Assembly: GCA_907163375.1 (NCBI GenBank)
Contig: CAJQUW010002095.1
Coordinates: forward strand, 868,001-932,000
Length of the DNA stretch: 64,000 bases
Direction of reading: 5' to 3'
Origin: Prostheceraeus crozeri
Lineage: Eukaryota > Platyhelminthes > Polycladida > Euryleptidae
The position numbers and the translations under genes are program-made. The notes below the pieces were generated by a model that saw nothing but the letters and a program-made list of their open reading frames with translations, searched no databases and had not been told where the DNA came from. Position 1 is the first letter of the stretch. Each line of letters starts with the position of its first letter. Positions 25,927 through 37,689 of the stretch are shown one piece after another.

Positions 25927-26333
25927 GGCGCTTGGTGCACACGATTATCAGAAATTCGGGTGCTTCGAACATTATAACAATAATCAGGGCTTTCCGTACA
26001 ATAAGGGCGCTGTGTACAAAATTCAAGAAAATAGGGCGCTTGGTACACATTTTTTCAGCTCTTATGACAAATTCATTCATATATTAGGAAACAGCCATCT
26101 AACAGAACCAAAGCGCAGGAAACAGAAATTCTGAATTTTCAAATTTTGAATTTCCAATAAGGACACTTGGTACAGTAATTTTTGTCCTAATTGCATACTC
26201 AACTCATTTATTTAGTGATTAACAGGTCTGTGATAGCACTAAGACGCACATATTTTAGTACATCCGAACATATTTAAATTTTGAATTTTCAATAATGGCG
26301 CTTGGTACAGTAGGGGTACCAAGCGCCCTTATT
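25927..26333. repeat. cluster of GGCGCTTGGTACA-type motifs ending in a palindrome
   Basis: Copies or near-copies of GGCGCTTGGTACA occur at about 25927, 26005, 26035, 26160 and 26297, most preceded by an ATAAGG/ATAATGG-like context. The last pairs with an inverted copy (GGTACCAAGCGCCCTTATT, ending 26332), making a hairpin around CAGTAGG. This may be degenerate transposon termini or a diverged tandem array; the class is unknown. Confidence 0.55.
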
Positions 26334-27368
26334 AGAATGATCAGACAACTGCAATATATATAATACAACTAAAATCAAACGATAGTAAAAGTCCGATTTC
26401 TATGGTTTCAAGTTCGAGGATTTTGCATGTCTTGAATTTCAGGTTATTCAGCGAAAAAACCCGCTTGAGTACTTTTCTTGCTCTGAAACTGAAGTAAGAT
26501 GGGACTGCTCCTCGTGAGTCGCTTGAAACTTCACCATAAAATCTGCTAGATAATTCGACAAAATGCGATTAGAATCGTGCAGTTTTGAAACACCGTCATG
26601 AAATTGTCGATTATGTGATGAATTATAGATAGCCTTCTGAAAATTCCATTTGCAAATGAGCCACGAACATCATTAACGGAATATGATAGCACTCCCTGGT
26701 GAATTTTAATGCAGAATTAGAATAGATCCTCTCCTGATGGATAAGTAATAATCGATGGGAAAGTTGAGCTAATTACAATGGGAATTCGTGATCAGTTATC
26801 CATGTGCCTACAACCTACCTCATGAATTATTCAATTGAAACATTATTTGTTCTATATCGATATATACCGCACTTCTGCTGCAGTAAAACTCTGATGAAGT
26901 CATTTCACGGCGAGAAAGGTGTCACGGTTCGCGAGGTTGATCTCTTCCAGCTGGTGGGAAGATAAAAAATGAAATATCACGCCATTCCTCATTGACAGAC
27001 GGTTCTAGGAAATCGAAATATCTCGACTGACAAATTCGAAATAAACAAAATCTGGTAAAACTGTAATATTCTCTCCGCGATTATGCTTGATGAGTCATTG
27101 ACAGAACCAAGCTTGTCGGAATTTTCAATTTATCCAGGAATGCGGAGATTGAAAGTTTGAAAATATTGAACATCTATTGATGCAACTTGAAGATGCGAAT
27201 TAGCAGGTTAAACATTGAAATTATTTCAAGAAACGTCACTATTCTCCCATCGGAGTTTCGATTGTACTGAATTGGTCAGATTTAGCATGGAGCGTTGTGA
27301 TAATTTCAAGTTATTTTGAAATACTTTCGGTCGGATCCCCTTATTGATGACTTACTTTAACTTTCTCT

Positions 27369-27427
27369 GGTAATTTCGATCACACGACCAAAAGTTCCTA
27401 AACATCTTCCCACTGCGCCACAGAAAT
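27369..27427 (-). mobile_element. tRNA-like SINE head candidate
   Basis: The minus strand gives TTCTGTGGCGCAGTGGGAAG with a near-perfect A box (TGGCGCAGTGGG), and about 35 nt later GTGATCGAAATTACC, a weak B box. Short and without a defined tail, so only a candidate. Confidence 0.45.
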
Positions 27428-28171
27428 TTTAAAAAAATGAAAATAATTTGATTGTTTGAATTGATTTCATGACAAGTTTTTTCGAATTATTTTGTAACAA
27501 GCTGTTTTTGAAAGCATCAGTCTAAATTGTATGTGATTGTTGGTGCTCATTGATTATGTAAAAATACGATACATTAAGAACTAGAAAAATCCCGGATTGA
27601 GAATACAGTTTGAAGCATTTGCCCTTAGGGAAAATATAAGTAGTTCATCTAAAGTCCATGATATAGAAATCCATTAGTATTGAAACGCATGATGCAGACT
27701 CTTAATGAGGTTGCTATGCGTAACACTCGTAATACTAATTGCAATAACATTGCAATAGTGATTATGATAATAAAGATGTGTTTAGGCTTCAAATTGTTAT
27801 TTGTTAATTTCTGTTGAATAATTAGAAAAATATACTATATTAAAATTAAGTCACATTTTTTGACGCACCCTATATTTACTTACAGTCGAGTGTTCGGTCT
27901 GACTCGGAGACAAATGCGTCCCGAACACTGGTTGAGCACTCTACCAGAAGACCATTGCGTCAGTTTTCATGTTGAAAGGCTATCTGGCAACAGGATGATT
28001 TTACATTCGGTTGAATTCGCGTTTCCCTGTTGACACTCATTCAAACAGTTCGTTATTGCATAAATTTTGTTGATCTTTCAAACAGTATCATGTAGTATTA
28101 GTACTGCTGTGATTGCAGCATGCAGTTTTATTGTTCACAAGCTTCTATTTAAGGAGAGCGCTGGCAGTAAT

Positions 28172-28272
28172 TTGTGCGGGAGATACATGTATTAGTTTTC
28201 TCTGACATCATCAATTCTATCTAGAGAATTGAAGTGGTCAGAGAAAAGTAATGCATGTACCTCCTGTGCAAG
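28172..28272. ncRNA. tight inverted repeat hairpin, pre-miRNA-like or MITE
   Basis: Two arms of nearly 48 bp pair closely: TACATGTATTAGTTTTCTCT on the left against AGAGAAAAGTAATGCATGTA on the right, extended outward by GTGCGGGAG/CTCCTGTGC and inward by CAATTCT/AGAGAATTG. Only a few bases remain as loop. It lies inside a NAV intron in either transcription sense. The shape would suit a microRNA precursor or a small palindromic MITE; expression is unknown. Confidence 0.45.
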
Positions 28273-28674
28273 TGATGTAGTTTTCTAATGGATTTATCAA
28301 CAGACAATTTTACGTGCTCTGAGTGATCATGTAACATGTTTCTCATCGCATCCCCGAGTTGATGTTATGATGTGCCTCTCATAATATATTTGACTGATCA
28401 ATCGATTGACAAGTGTTATTAGAAAAATTTATTCATATTTGTGGTGCAAGCGTATTTATGAATTTGTTCAAAGATGAAAATTGAGCTCTCTGCCCTATCT
28501 TCATCATCACCGAAGTGTTTGAAAACGTTCTCTCTGAACTCAGACAATCCAATAAATTTAAAAGTTCAGCCAGCTCTGTAAATACTTTCCAGAGCCTTGT
28601 CAAGTAAAACTTCATTCCTCTTAAGCAAACAATTCTCCTTAAAGAAACTGATGATGCGAAAAATTCTCTTGCAG

Positions 28675-28814
28675 CTGAAAAATCCTCTCGGCAAAGCCTT
28701 CAGACGAAAGTCCAAAGGCGGCTCCGTTTCCGACGTGGAAGGAGATACCTTTATCTCGGTTCCTGGATCCCCACTCATGTCACCCGGCTTGAAAGAATCA
28801 AAGTCAAGTGGAAC
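28675..28814 (+). CDS. NAV: NAV exon: basic FRRKSK motif and linker
   Basis: Acceptor TTCTCTTGCAG, donor GTGAGT at 28815, phase 0 to phase 2. It reads LKNPLGKAFRRKSKGGSVSD then VEGDTFISVPGSPLMSPGLK and ESKSSGT. It continues the vertebrate NAV region ...SSFKQAFGKKKSPKSA..S.SD-EE....SLPSSPKLP (recalled), with K-AF-RKKSK-like basic residues, then SD and a PGSP motif. Neighbouring open frames (28597-28818 and 28815-29057) are read-throughs into intron. Confidence 0.9.
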
Positions 28815-30610
28815 GTGAGTGAAAGTGGAGAGCTTCTAGTTCTCACAAATCTTCCTCTAGATCTTTCCTATCTGAGGCTGTTCGTAATCATCATGACCCA
28901 GCATGTGCCTTTTCTCATCAGCTTCAGTTATTCAGTATTAATAGTAATTTATTTCATTTCTGCTTTCTCTATTTCGCCTGAATCTGATCATCATCTGTCA
29001 AAAGCTTTGAGAGGATCGAAATGGATTTGGATTACTAATCGACATCTGTTTAAATAATGCTTACATCAACACTAAAAAGGTTGAGTGATTGTCTGACACA
29101 AGTTTTACTAACCTAGACTAACTTAAAGCTTCCAATTTGGCGGTGTGATAGTATGCTGTCTCAAAATAGAATCTGCTATCTTACAACATTTATCATAGTC
29201 ACTACAAACATCAATCACCCAGCTAATTACTCAACGCAACCTGCATAATGATCTTTGTAAAATACTTTAGTCAAGTATTTGGCAGTCTGTACAGATATGA
29301 ATGATAATCAAATGTTTTTTAGAAATTTAGAATCACGCATATAATAAGTATATTTGATGGACATAAAAATTTTTGATCAGACTTATCCGATGATGTGTCC
29401 TAAGTGTTTGGGTTTAATTTCATGTTTTAAAGGAACCTACGACTTGTGCTGAGGAAACACACCGATTGGAGCATGTACAAGTATCATCATATTAATGATA
29501 ACATTTCGCAGCAATGTTTCTTGTATCCAAGGAAGACTCTTGCAGAATCTCTATCTGCTAAGAATATCCATAGATAACTGATTTCCAACGACGCATCATT
29601 AACAGTGTAGAGTTTGGTAAAGCACAAAATCTTGTAGCTTGGTCTAACCTTAGTTATTGAAACACATGGCCATTACTAAAATTTATAGATATGTATCATC
29701 ATTGCTCAAGTTTTCAATATACTGAAAGACTTTTCAAAAAACGAATGTTAAAGCCTAAGGGCATATAGAAGACCTTTGGTGACGCTGATCAGTGTTTAGA
29801 ATTTGCTATATTTACTATGGCGAAATCAGTAAAATTAAATTAGTGTCTTATTCATACTTCCTTCGCAGAACAGAATTTCTGTGCTTGCAATTAATGTTGA
29901 CCTAATTTTCATTGATAGCGCTATAGTAAGGATGATATGCTTCGATATCCCTGAGGAGATAGCGGCATTGTTAATGTCCAAGTGAAGTGAAATACAACAA
30001 TACAAGTTTTATGATAAACTGAGCATAATTGATAAGAGTGATTGACATATGGTCAAATACCCTATGTATTGACATCTTTTTGCTTTCCTGTAGTTTCAAT
30101 CATCAAGCAAAGAGTTAAACTCGAATGTTATAAATTGATAATGTCCAACGCAAACACTTTTGCGAAGCATTTGTATTTCCGATATGTAGAGAGTTGTAGA
30201 TTCTGAATCCGTAGACGCCGAAATTATTTCGTGTGATTGAATTACACCAATAAAACTTGTAAATCACATTTCAACGTTTTATGTTAGCATCTTATTTGCA
30301 ATCAAACTTAATCCTGAATTAGTCATGAGCAAATATCTCAGATCCAACTATGTAATGCATAAGCTGAATGTTAGTATTGTTGTAGCTTGCACAGTAATCC
30401 TTAACAGAGTCAACAACATAAAATCAAATTAGGAGGGAAAGTCACATTTCGATGCTGACTTTATTTGATAAAGACAACAGCAAAACGTCAGTCATTAATG
30501 TAACTAACACTTTTTTGAAAGAGTGTTGACGAATTTGACTTTCGTGCAACTTGTGCTATCTGTTCTCGTTTTTACTGCATCGTTTTCTATTCTTTTTGTT
30601 TTTCGGTTAG

Positions 30611-30685
30611 TCCGTCCATCACCTGTCCCACTGTATCCCCCGTATCTTCATCGACATCATCCATTTCTACAAAGAAAAATAAAAG
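30611..30685 (+). CDS. possible NAV cassette exon, 25 codons
   Basis: A strong pyrimidine tract ending TTTTTCGGTTAG (30610) precedes 75 nt without stops, followed by an AG|GTAACA donor at 30686. The length is divisible by three, and the phase (2 in, 2 out) fits exactly between the flanking NAV exons. It would insert PSITCPTVSPVSSSTSSIST followed by KKNKS. The Ser/Thr-rich then Lys-rich content matches the style of this NAV linker. I know of no specific conserved counterpart; it could be a chance match. The longer 30523-30831 frame is in a different phase. Confidence 0.35.
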
Positions 30686-31610
30686 GTAACATCACCGTTC
30701 CTCACTCCTCATCTCCCTCGCCTATCACTAACCGCATGTCGCGTCGCGTCGCTTCCCTTCCCTGCTTTACTCGTAATTGCTTGTGGATTGCTCGATGGTT
30801 TGATTTGCCGTGGTTATGGCATTTTCCGTAGTGTACGTGTCACTCGCGTGTGAAGTTAAAATCGCCGATGCACTTTGAGATGCTGGGAGAGGTTTACCAG
30901 TTGTCATGTCGTCGGGAACATTGAAGCGTGATGTGTCGGGCAGTGGCAGATCTGTTAATTCACTCGCTCCATCATGTGAAAGCGAGACAGCTGCAGCAAC
31001 CTTCACCGCATTTGATCACCGAACCCGACCGACTTCAAAATTGTGAAATTATTGAGAGTCTGGTAATGTGGAATGTGATACCTACTTAAGGGATTTGTTA
31101 CTCGATGAAATTCGGAGGATGTATACTGGCTATTGCCATTACTGTGCCGTATATTATTCTAAGAGCGGAATGAAAGAATGCTACAACGAAATATCTTCAT
31201 AGGATTGGATAAGTGAATGAATTGAATGAAAATATTTGTTCTCTTAGTGAAAGGTTCTGTTGAAGCAAACTACTTCCAGCCAGGAACGCGGTATTTCCTC
31301 TGAAAAGACGTCTTCCAATAACCGCTATAATTTCACTGAAGATATTTGTGAAAAATTGATATTACAACGTGTCTTTGAAACACCAAAAAACTGAAATTGA
31401 TAAGATCTTTTGATAAGAAAGAAATTAATAAGTCACACTATAATGAGCGATACGACGTCAACATGGTTTTATGCCGCACTCTTTTAAACTAGTCTAATTA
31501 AGATTTAAAAATTGTGATAATGCAGCATGTGTCACTGTCTGAAACATGTGCTTCTGATAAGGCTCAATAGAAGCGACTTGGTCAACTGTTTCAGGAATGC
31601 TAAATGCATG

Positions 31611-31800
31611 TTAACCCATTACTGACGAGTCGACCCGCATTTTTGGGAGGGCGCCGAAATAAGTAGCCAAATTGAAGAGGAGATCAACACGGCTCTAATG
31701 GTGCCACTCCCGACCTCATGGGATGCTTAGAACGCCCGTAAATTATATTTGAGAATTTTTTTGATAAAAATTTTTGAATGATGCGCTCGCCATTAATGGG
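31611..31800. mobile_element. possible piggyBac-like MITE remnant
   Basis: TTAACCCATTACTGACGAG at 31611 resembles a TTAA target followed by CCC-type termini. CGCTCGCCATTAATGGG (ending 31800) is its approximate inverted counterpart. The right TTAA is not intact and the interior is non-coding, so this is a weak call. Confidence 0.35.
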
Positions 31801-34800
31801 GCACTATTTCACAAATTAGTATGAGATAATAATTCTTCATTCTCATTGAATTTCCTAGATGTCATCGTCTCAGTCAGTTTCAATATCGATTGCGATTCGT
31901 ACTCAAATGAGACAGTCAATAGATCGATGCCTGACGCATCTTTATTCTCAAATACAAATTTTCTATGAAAAGAATAAAAGTATATTGGTAAAACGCCCCA
32001 AATTTGGTCGACAGTATTGTTAGTTAGCCTGATATAGCTAAACCACACAGAAATATTCATTAAATAATACATTTGAGCGGGGACCTACTTGAGGCTCAGA
32101 TAATAATATAAACTGACTTAAATCTTTCCAGTCATCAAGCGCACTCACACACAGAATATAGAAATTCTTACCTATGTTTCAGCATCTAATACTCATAAAA
32201 TTTTGAGAGTATGAAAAATTTATAACATCTGCTTCAAGTTTATAGACTGCAAATATAAAACACACAGCATCAAAACAGTCATAAAGGTAAATGGGCGCCG
32301 TGACTATTATGAGAGGAAATACTGTGTGTTCTTTTGTACCGTTCGAACATCAGATGTAGCTGAAGCCAAAGTGGTGGCACATATTTCCGTTCTGGGAACC
32401 TCAAAATTCATCACATTATGATGTTTGTAAGTCATGCCTCTGACATACATGCGACAGATGCTTCACTTCATATCATTCTTGTCCATTTCCTTTTATATCT
32501 AAAATGTATCAGAAACAATCGATACCTCAGAAATCGGCAAAGATGAAACAAAGAAAGCTAGATTGCGGCATTAACTTCACACGCGTCATCTAATTCTTTT
32601 TTTTGTTTCATTTTCATTCCATGTAGAAGTAGAAATATTTTTGTTTCATGTCCCGATATCATTTTGTCTCTCCTCACGGTCGATGAGGCTTCGCATGAAG
32701 CTGCTCACAGTCGACAACTATGATGAATGACCTCAGCTGATCTCCCGTTTGTCTGTCATCGCAAATAAATCGATCCTTCGAATTTGAACCTCGCTCTCAT
32801 TCATAAAGTCCTCGATGACCCTTCAGAGATTCCCATCATCGATAACATCAGCTTCCAACTTGAACGAAAGTCGAACCCTTTTAGACCGCAGAACTGTGAC
32901 TTTGATTGAAAAACGTCAATCAGGACTCGTACTTGCCAGACCCCGCGGCTGTAAACGACGGAGTTTGTTAATCTAGGGCTTTTGGCCTCAAACTATTGAG
33001 ATAAACTCTTCGTTTTTCTTCACTACTATCTCTAATTGCCATTCAGACCTCGCTCTGAAGTTATTAAATTCACGAATATTGTCTTTGTAATGATTGATGA
33101 AGAGTTTGTCACTTTTTACAGAAATCAGATTTCCTATTTGGAAATATCGTTCAGAGTTTGTTGATTATTGTCATCGGAGTTTCGTCTTTCGTTTTTTATT
33201 GTCTGTCTTCTAGAGGAAATGAACACGGTTTTTTGTTTCAATGAAATACGTTTCAAATCAAATATGACATAAGTTTTTGTCAAAATCGTTCAATTTCTGT
33301 GTGATGTAAGTCAATGTTCTCAACAAGGTATTTTCATTTTTGAATATGTATAATTAACAGTCAAGTGATCATATTTGAAATAGAAGCTATATTTTACATG
33401 TCAACTTCTATGTAATTTGATATTTCATACATAAGCTTCATTCCATGTATTTCAATTTCTTAACTGCGAGTAATTCCAATACTGATGATTTTTTATATAG
33501 AAACACATGCAGCTAACTCAAGCTGTTGTGAATATCCGGGGACCACAGACTTCATTGGCGAACCTCGCTGTATCGAAAATGAATGAAATATAGTATGGAT
33601 TGAATGGTTAAAATATTTTTTGTCAGTGTTTGCTCGACATTTACAATCAACCCATCAGTTAAGATCATTTTTAGATACTTTGTTTACGAGCATCATCACA
33701 TAGATAACTTTCCGCAGTCTTCCTTTGAAATTCATATTTATGTACAATGTACATAGATACATGTTTTACTGTTTATGCAATTGTGGTGTAGATGTTTTTA
33801 CAGGTTGAAAATACATTCACACCACTGATATAAGATCTTTACCGCTATGTGACTGTACGTTAAAGTAACTCTGTAGCATCTACATTAAAGATATCTCATA
33901 TTCTTAGAATTATTTCGCAAATGATTTTCGGAAACCCGGAATTTACAGCGAATCTGCAGAGCAGCCTCTGCTCGTGGTAGAAAATAGTGAAATCAATTGG
34001 TTATCGACTGAAAAAATTGAGTAAACAGCAATCTTAGATATTCTTGAAAATCTTTAGTATATAACTTGTCATTAAAGTCGATAAAAACTTTCTTGAATTG
34101 ACAGTTACACGCAATTTTCGTTGTTAGCGAAATTCGCTTGATGTGGAATAAACATGAAAACTTTGGCATCCCGATAAAATTATTTCGTTGTAGCCGTCGT
34201 TGACTGCACTACCTAATGCGATAGATAATGTCAGTCTCACATACGACGATGTTAGAGAATACAGCATTTTTGTATCGTTATGAATGTATGTTTTCAGGAA
34301 ACTCGAAAGTTATTATGCTGATCTCAAGGGTTAACAGTCCACTATTTAACAATATGTTGGAAATAAATCTGATCTTTTATGCTTGCATGAGTAAAAGTAT
34401 AAGCCTCTATTTACATGTACTTCAAATTACTCCGATCAATCACTGGTGTTATTAAACGTCTCAAACATTGCCAAAATGCTGAACACTTCAGCTCGTTTGA
34501 TTAATTAATCGATTCTTAACAGGTTAAGGCGTAACCGGTCTCAGCCCTGGTATGTATACATGAACCAGATCGATCATTGATGCATGCGAAATGAAAAAAG
34601 AAATTGTCTCATCGACATTCTTTTCTGAGCGCTACAGCTGATTTGGTTGAATCGCTGTAGTTATTTATCATAGCCATATATTTGTAATGGTCTGCGTTCA
34701 AGCAATTCGTGAGGCACGTATAATTGTTCATTTATTTGCGGCCTTACTGCCAGAATTCGAAGTGTATGATTGAGGCCTGCCGAGCAGATAGTAAAGGTCA

Positions 34801-35432
34801 AAACGGTTATCAAAGTTCGCGCCTTTTGACACTTTATCTGATGTTAAAGATGTTTGTCGCTTTATTGATTCGAGTGTTTGAAAATTAATTGTCTGATTTG
34901 CTTCATGAAAACTAAGCAATTGATTCTATCTAAAAAAACAATCATTTTTGTAGCACATTCCTCTTATGAATCTTATTAATCACGCGCAATTTGCATGTGG
35001 ATATGGAAATGTCCCATCTTTATTGAGTAATCTATTATTTCACATTAATTCGCGTCAAATTATCAGCTGCTTGTGTGTCAATCATGTTAGTTGTTAATGA
35101 TTCGAAGGCAAATTTCCGTTGGATGATTAATTTCCTCTTCATATTCAAGGCATAATAGTTCTCAATATGTATTAATCACCTTTTATTTTCTCACGTGGCT
35201 GGGCACATATTTCCTGTACTATATCATTGAATTAGACTTGGCACCTTTTATCATATTTGGTTCATATATCTCATATTTTTTGGTGATGAAGTATTTGAAG
35301 CAGGCCTATCTCCTATGCGCAAGTGTGCCTTCATTCAGTTTAAATTAGTTTTATATAGTCAAGCAACTCCGAACGACGAATCGATTAACGATGCTGATGA
35401 TATAATTATATAGTATTTGCGAACGTTGTAAT

Positions 35433-35650
35433 TAAATCAAGTTGGTGATGTTGGAAACTATTTATTCTACTGGTTTTAGATAGGAGTGGAACAGCCGCTC
35501 TTATTCTTCATCATGAGTAGAAAGACATACAAAAAGAATTTTACATCTTTTCGTATGTCTTTCTATTCCTGGTGAAGGATAAAAGCGGCTGTTCCACTCC
35601 TATCCGAAACCGGTAGAACAAATAGTTTCCAACATCATCAACTTGATTTT
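35433..35650. mobile_element. foldback/MITE, about 218 bp near-palindrome
   Basis: The two arms (about 35433-35530 and 35552-35650) are inverted copies with few mismatches. AAATCAAGTTGGTGATGTTG pairs with CAACATCATCAACTTGATTT, TAGGAGTGGAACAGCCGCT pairs with AGCGGCTGTTCCACTCCTA, and AAAGACATAC pairs with GTATGTCTTT near the centre. Only about 20 bp are unpaired. There is no coding capacity and the flanks are A/T-rich. It would form a very long hairpin in NAV pre-mRNA. Confidence 0.85.
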
Positions 35651-36493
35651 ATTCAGTTTAAAGAAATAGTAAAAACATATAGAATGCCCCATGTTGCATG
35701 TAACTATTTCGCAAGATTCATATAGTAAATATTTCTCTAAATCTCTTGATAAACTGTTAAAAAAACGTGATAACATACCTGTATGTGGCATCATGATTAT
35801 GATAAACTTGTTTACTCTGTCACATTCAAATATATCATCCACCATAATGTTACGTTTCCAGTGCAGTCTATTTATTCGTCTACAAATTAGATGAACTAAA
35901 GGTCAAGGATGCATTCCTTTTAAAGTCAATTAAATATTCAGTTCTTTAAGTCAGTCGGTATGTAAAACTGCAAACAAGAGAGTTCCCACGCCAAACAACA
36001 ACGATCAAGCTCCCACAGCAACGAAATGGCAGATGATCTTGTTATGACATGTCATAAATCAACAGTTCACCCTCATTATGAATCTGGACTATTTAAATAG
36101 CTACTTGAAATTATAGAAATATTATATGGTCACCTGTTATCTGATGTACTGTTCTGACAGCTTTGTGTTTTGTGTTTTTGTGGTATTAACTTATTGGTCA
36201 AACATGAAAATTAACTGATCACATGCACAGAGCCAAGTGAAAAACAATATAATTTTGTGAAGTTCAACTAATAAGTATTTTTAGCTGTATAATATGTGAT
36301 GGGAAATGCCGACAGTTTTTGGTGACACTTTATGTGTGTTACTCTGAATCTGTATGAATTTACATGTATTTTTTTTAATTTTTAGTAACTATGAAGATGA
36401 CAATGTAATGAAAATTCTTAATATTTTCAATTCCTTTATTTCATAAGCTCAGCGTTATTATGCAAGAGCGTCGCATTTGTTTCTGTGTTATTA

Positions 36494-36576
36494 TACACCG
36501 AGTGGCCCAGAAGTCTTCGGTCCGTAAAAAATTATGAAATGATGAGCCAGGCCGAAGACTTCTGGGCCACTCTGTA
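36494..36576. mobile_element. short mariner-type palindromic MITE (83 bp)
   Basis: GAGTGGCCCAGAAGTCTTCGG (36500-36520) is perfectly inverted at 36552-36572. The ends read TACA...TGTA, so TA dinucleotides flank the element as in Tc1/mariner insertions, and the termini resemble mariner-type GTGGCCCAGAAG ends. The central 31 bp is unpaired. It lies only 130 bp before a NAV exon acceptor. Confidence 0.75.
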
Positions 36577-36708
36577 TTTTATATTTCACTAGAAATTCGC
36601 TGATAGTAACTTTACTAACGTGGTCAATATTTTGAGTTTAAAAATCATCAAATGAACTTGTGATATTGCTTAATGCATATTTCTTACATTATCCTCTCTT
36701 CTCACCAG

Positions 36709-37330
36709 CATTCATAGTGATACCGAGGAAGTACAAACTCTGCGGCGGCAGTTGGATGAACGAGATCTACGACTGACGGACATTCAACTAGACGCTTTAA
36801 CATCTGCCCATCATCTAGAACAACTACGTGACTTAATGGGGAGGATGAAGACGGAGATGTCGGTGTTAAAACTCGACAACGAACGACTTCATCGGATGGT
36901 GAAGAGAAACCAGCAAACCTCTCAGAATACTAATCAAGCCCAAGGCCCGCCTTCAGATATTCGTCCTACTCATCAGCGTCAGTCCAGTCGGGGCAGTCCT
37001 GATACCGGCTCGCTTACCAAACGACTAAGTCTAGACCCCTCTCAGCCCTCCTTTGACCTCATCTTCGGCTTCACTGTTGAAGAGGGTGGACAACGATTAA
37101 CTGTATGCGTAGCCCAAGCTCCCCAAACTGATTCCCGTGCCCCATCCCATCACAATTCTTCCATGACTTCTGATACCAAGGATATTGATATTGGATGTGT
37201 CGGTCTTTCTCCAAATACTAAATGGGAAAGTCTGGATAACTGCATTCGTCGTATATTCAAGGAGTACGTATCTAAGGTCGACCCTATGGCTAACCTCGGC
37301 CTCAATGGCGACAGCATCTGTGCATATCAG
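36709..37330 (+). CDS. NAV: NAV exon: second coiled coil and NAV-specific pre-AAA domain
   Basis: Acceptor TCTCACCAG, donor GTAAGC at 37331, phase 2 to phase 0; 207 complete codons. It begins (T)IHSDTEEVQTLRRQLDERDL, then RLTDIQLDALTSAHHLEQLR and DLMGRMKTEMSVLKLDNERL. This is the conserved NAV coiled coil (vertebrate: LR-EL-DKE-KLTDIRLEALSSAHQLDQLREAM). A Gln/Ser-rich linker follows. The exon ends with the NAV-specific domain: IGCVGLSPNTKWESLDNCI, then RRIFKEYVSKVDPMANLGLN. The vertebrate counterpart is IGCIGVSGKTKWDVLDGVVRRLFKEYI..VDP.SQLGL. This is the largest and one of the most diagnostic exons. The minus-strand frame 37097-37351 is a shadow. Confidence 0.97.
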
Positions 37331-37408
37331 GTAAGCTATTTCTACAGCCAATTATCCAAATGTTTGACTTGCGAAAAGTAGTTTTCCAATCGCCTTCTTT
37401 TCCATTAG

Positions 37409-37689
37409 GTCGGAGAGACAGTCAGGTTTCGGGAACAGCCGCCACCAGACTGCAATCCAACTGAATCGCTTGGCGAAGAGATATCAGAGGGCCGGCTGAG
37501 AATTCAGCTGCGAAGCGTTCTACAGGCGGGATCTGTTGATGCGCTGGCATTTGAAACCCTCATTCCCAAGACAATTCTGCAGCGATATGTATCTCTACTA
37601 GTTGAGCATCGAAGAATCATCTTGTGTGGACCCTCCGGAACCGGGAAAACTTATTTGGCTAACAAACTAGCAGAATATCTCGTCCGAAG
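37409..37689 (+). CDS. NAV: NAV exon: start of AAA+ domain, Walker A
   Basis: Acceptor TTTCCATTAG after a 78-bp intron, donor GTAAGA at 37690, phase 0 to phase 2. It opens with VGETVRFREQPPPDC, continues through RIQLRSVLQAGSVDALAFET and LIPKTILQRYVSLLVEHRRI, and then GPSGTGKTYLANKLAEYLVR. GPSGTGKT (37628-37651) is a canonical Walker A P-loop for ATP binding. The LIPK-ILQRYVSLL-EHRRI lead-in is almost identical to the vertebrate NAV proteins. The frame is missed by simple ATG-based ORF finding because it is bounded by introns. Confidence 0.97.

Larger units (their letters stand above)
23678..28674 (+). other. NAV intron (5.0 kb)
   Basis: GTAAGT to TTCTCTTGCAG. It holds a sense-strand LINE 3' fragment (25490-25910), a cluster of GGCGCTTGGTACA-type motifs (25927-26333), a tRNA-like head (27369-27427, minus) and a tight hairpin (28172-28272). 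The remainder is AT-rich and unassigned. Confidence 0.7.
28815..36708 (+). other. NAV intron (7.9 kb, largest confirmed)
   Basis: GTGAGT to TCTTCTCACCAG. It contains a possible cassette exon (30611-30685), a possible piggyBac-like remnant (31611-31800), a 220-bp foldback (35433-35650) and a short mariner-type palindrome (36494-36576). No other coding signal is recognised. Confidence 0.7.

Noticed and set aside
30523-30831. 102-codon + frame with a hydrophobic N-terminus as a small membrane protein
   Set aside because: The hydrophobic run is the T-rich pyrimidine tract of a splice-like acceptor; no further support.
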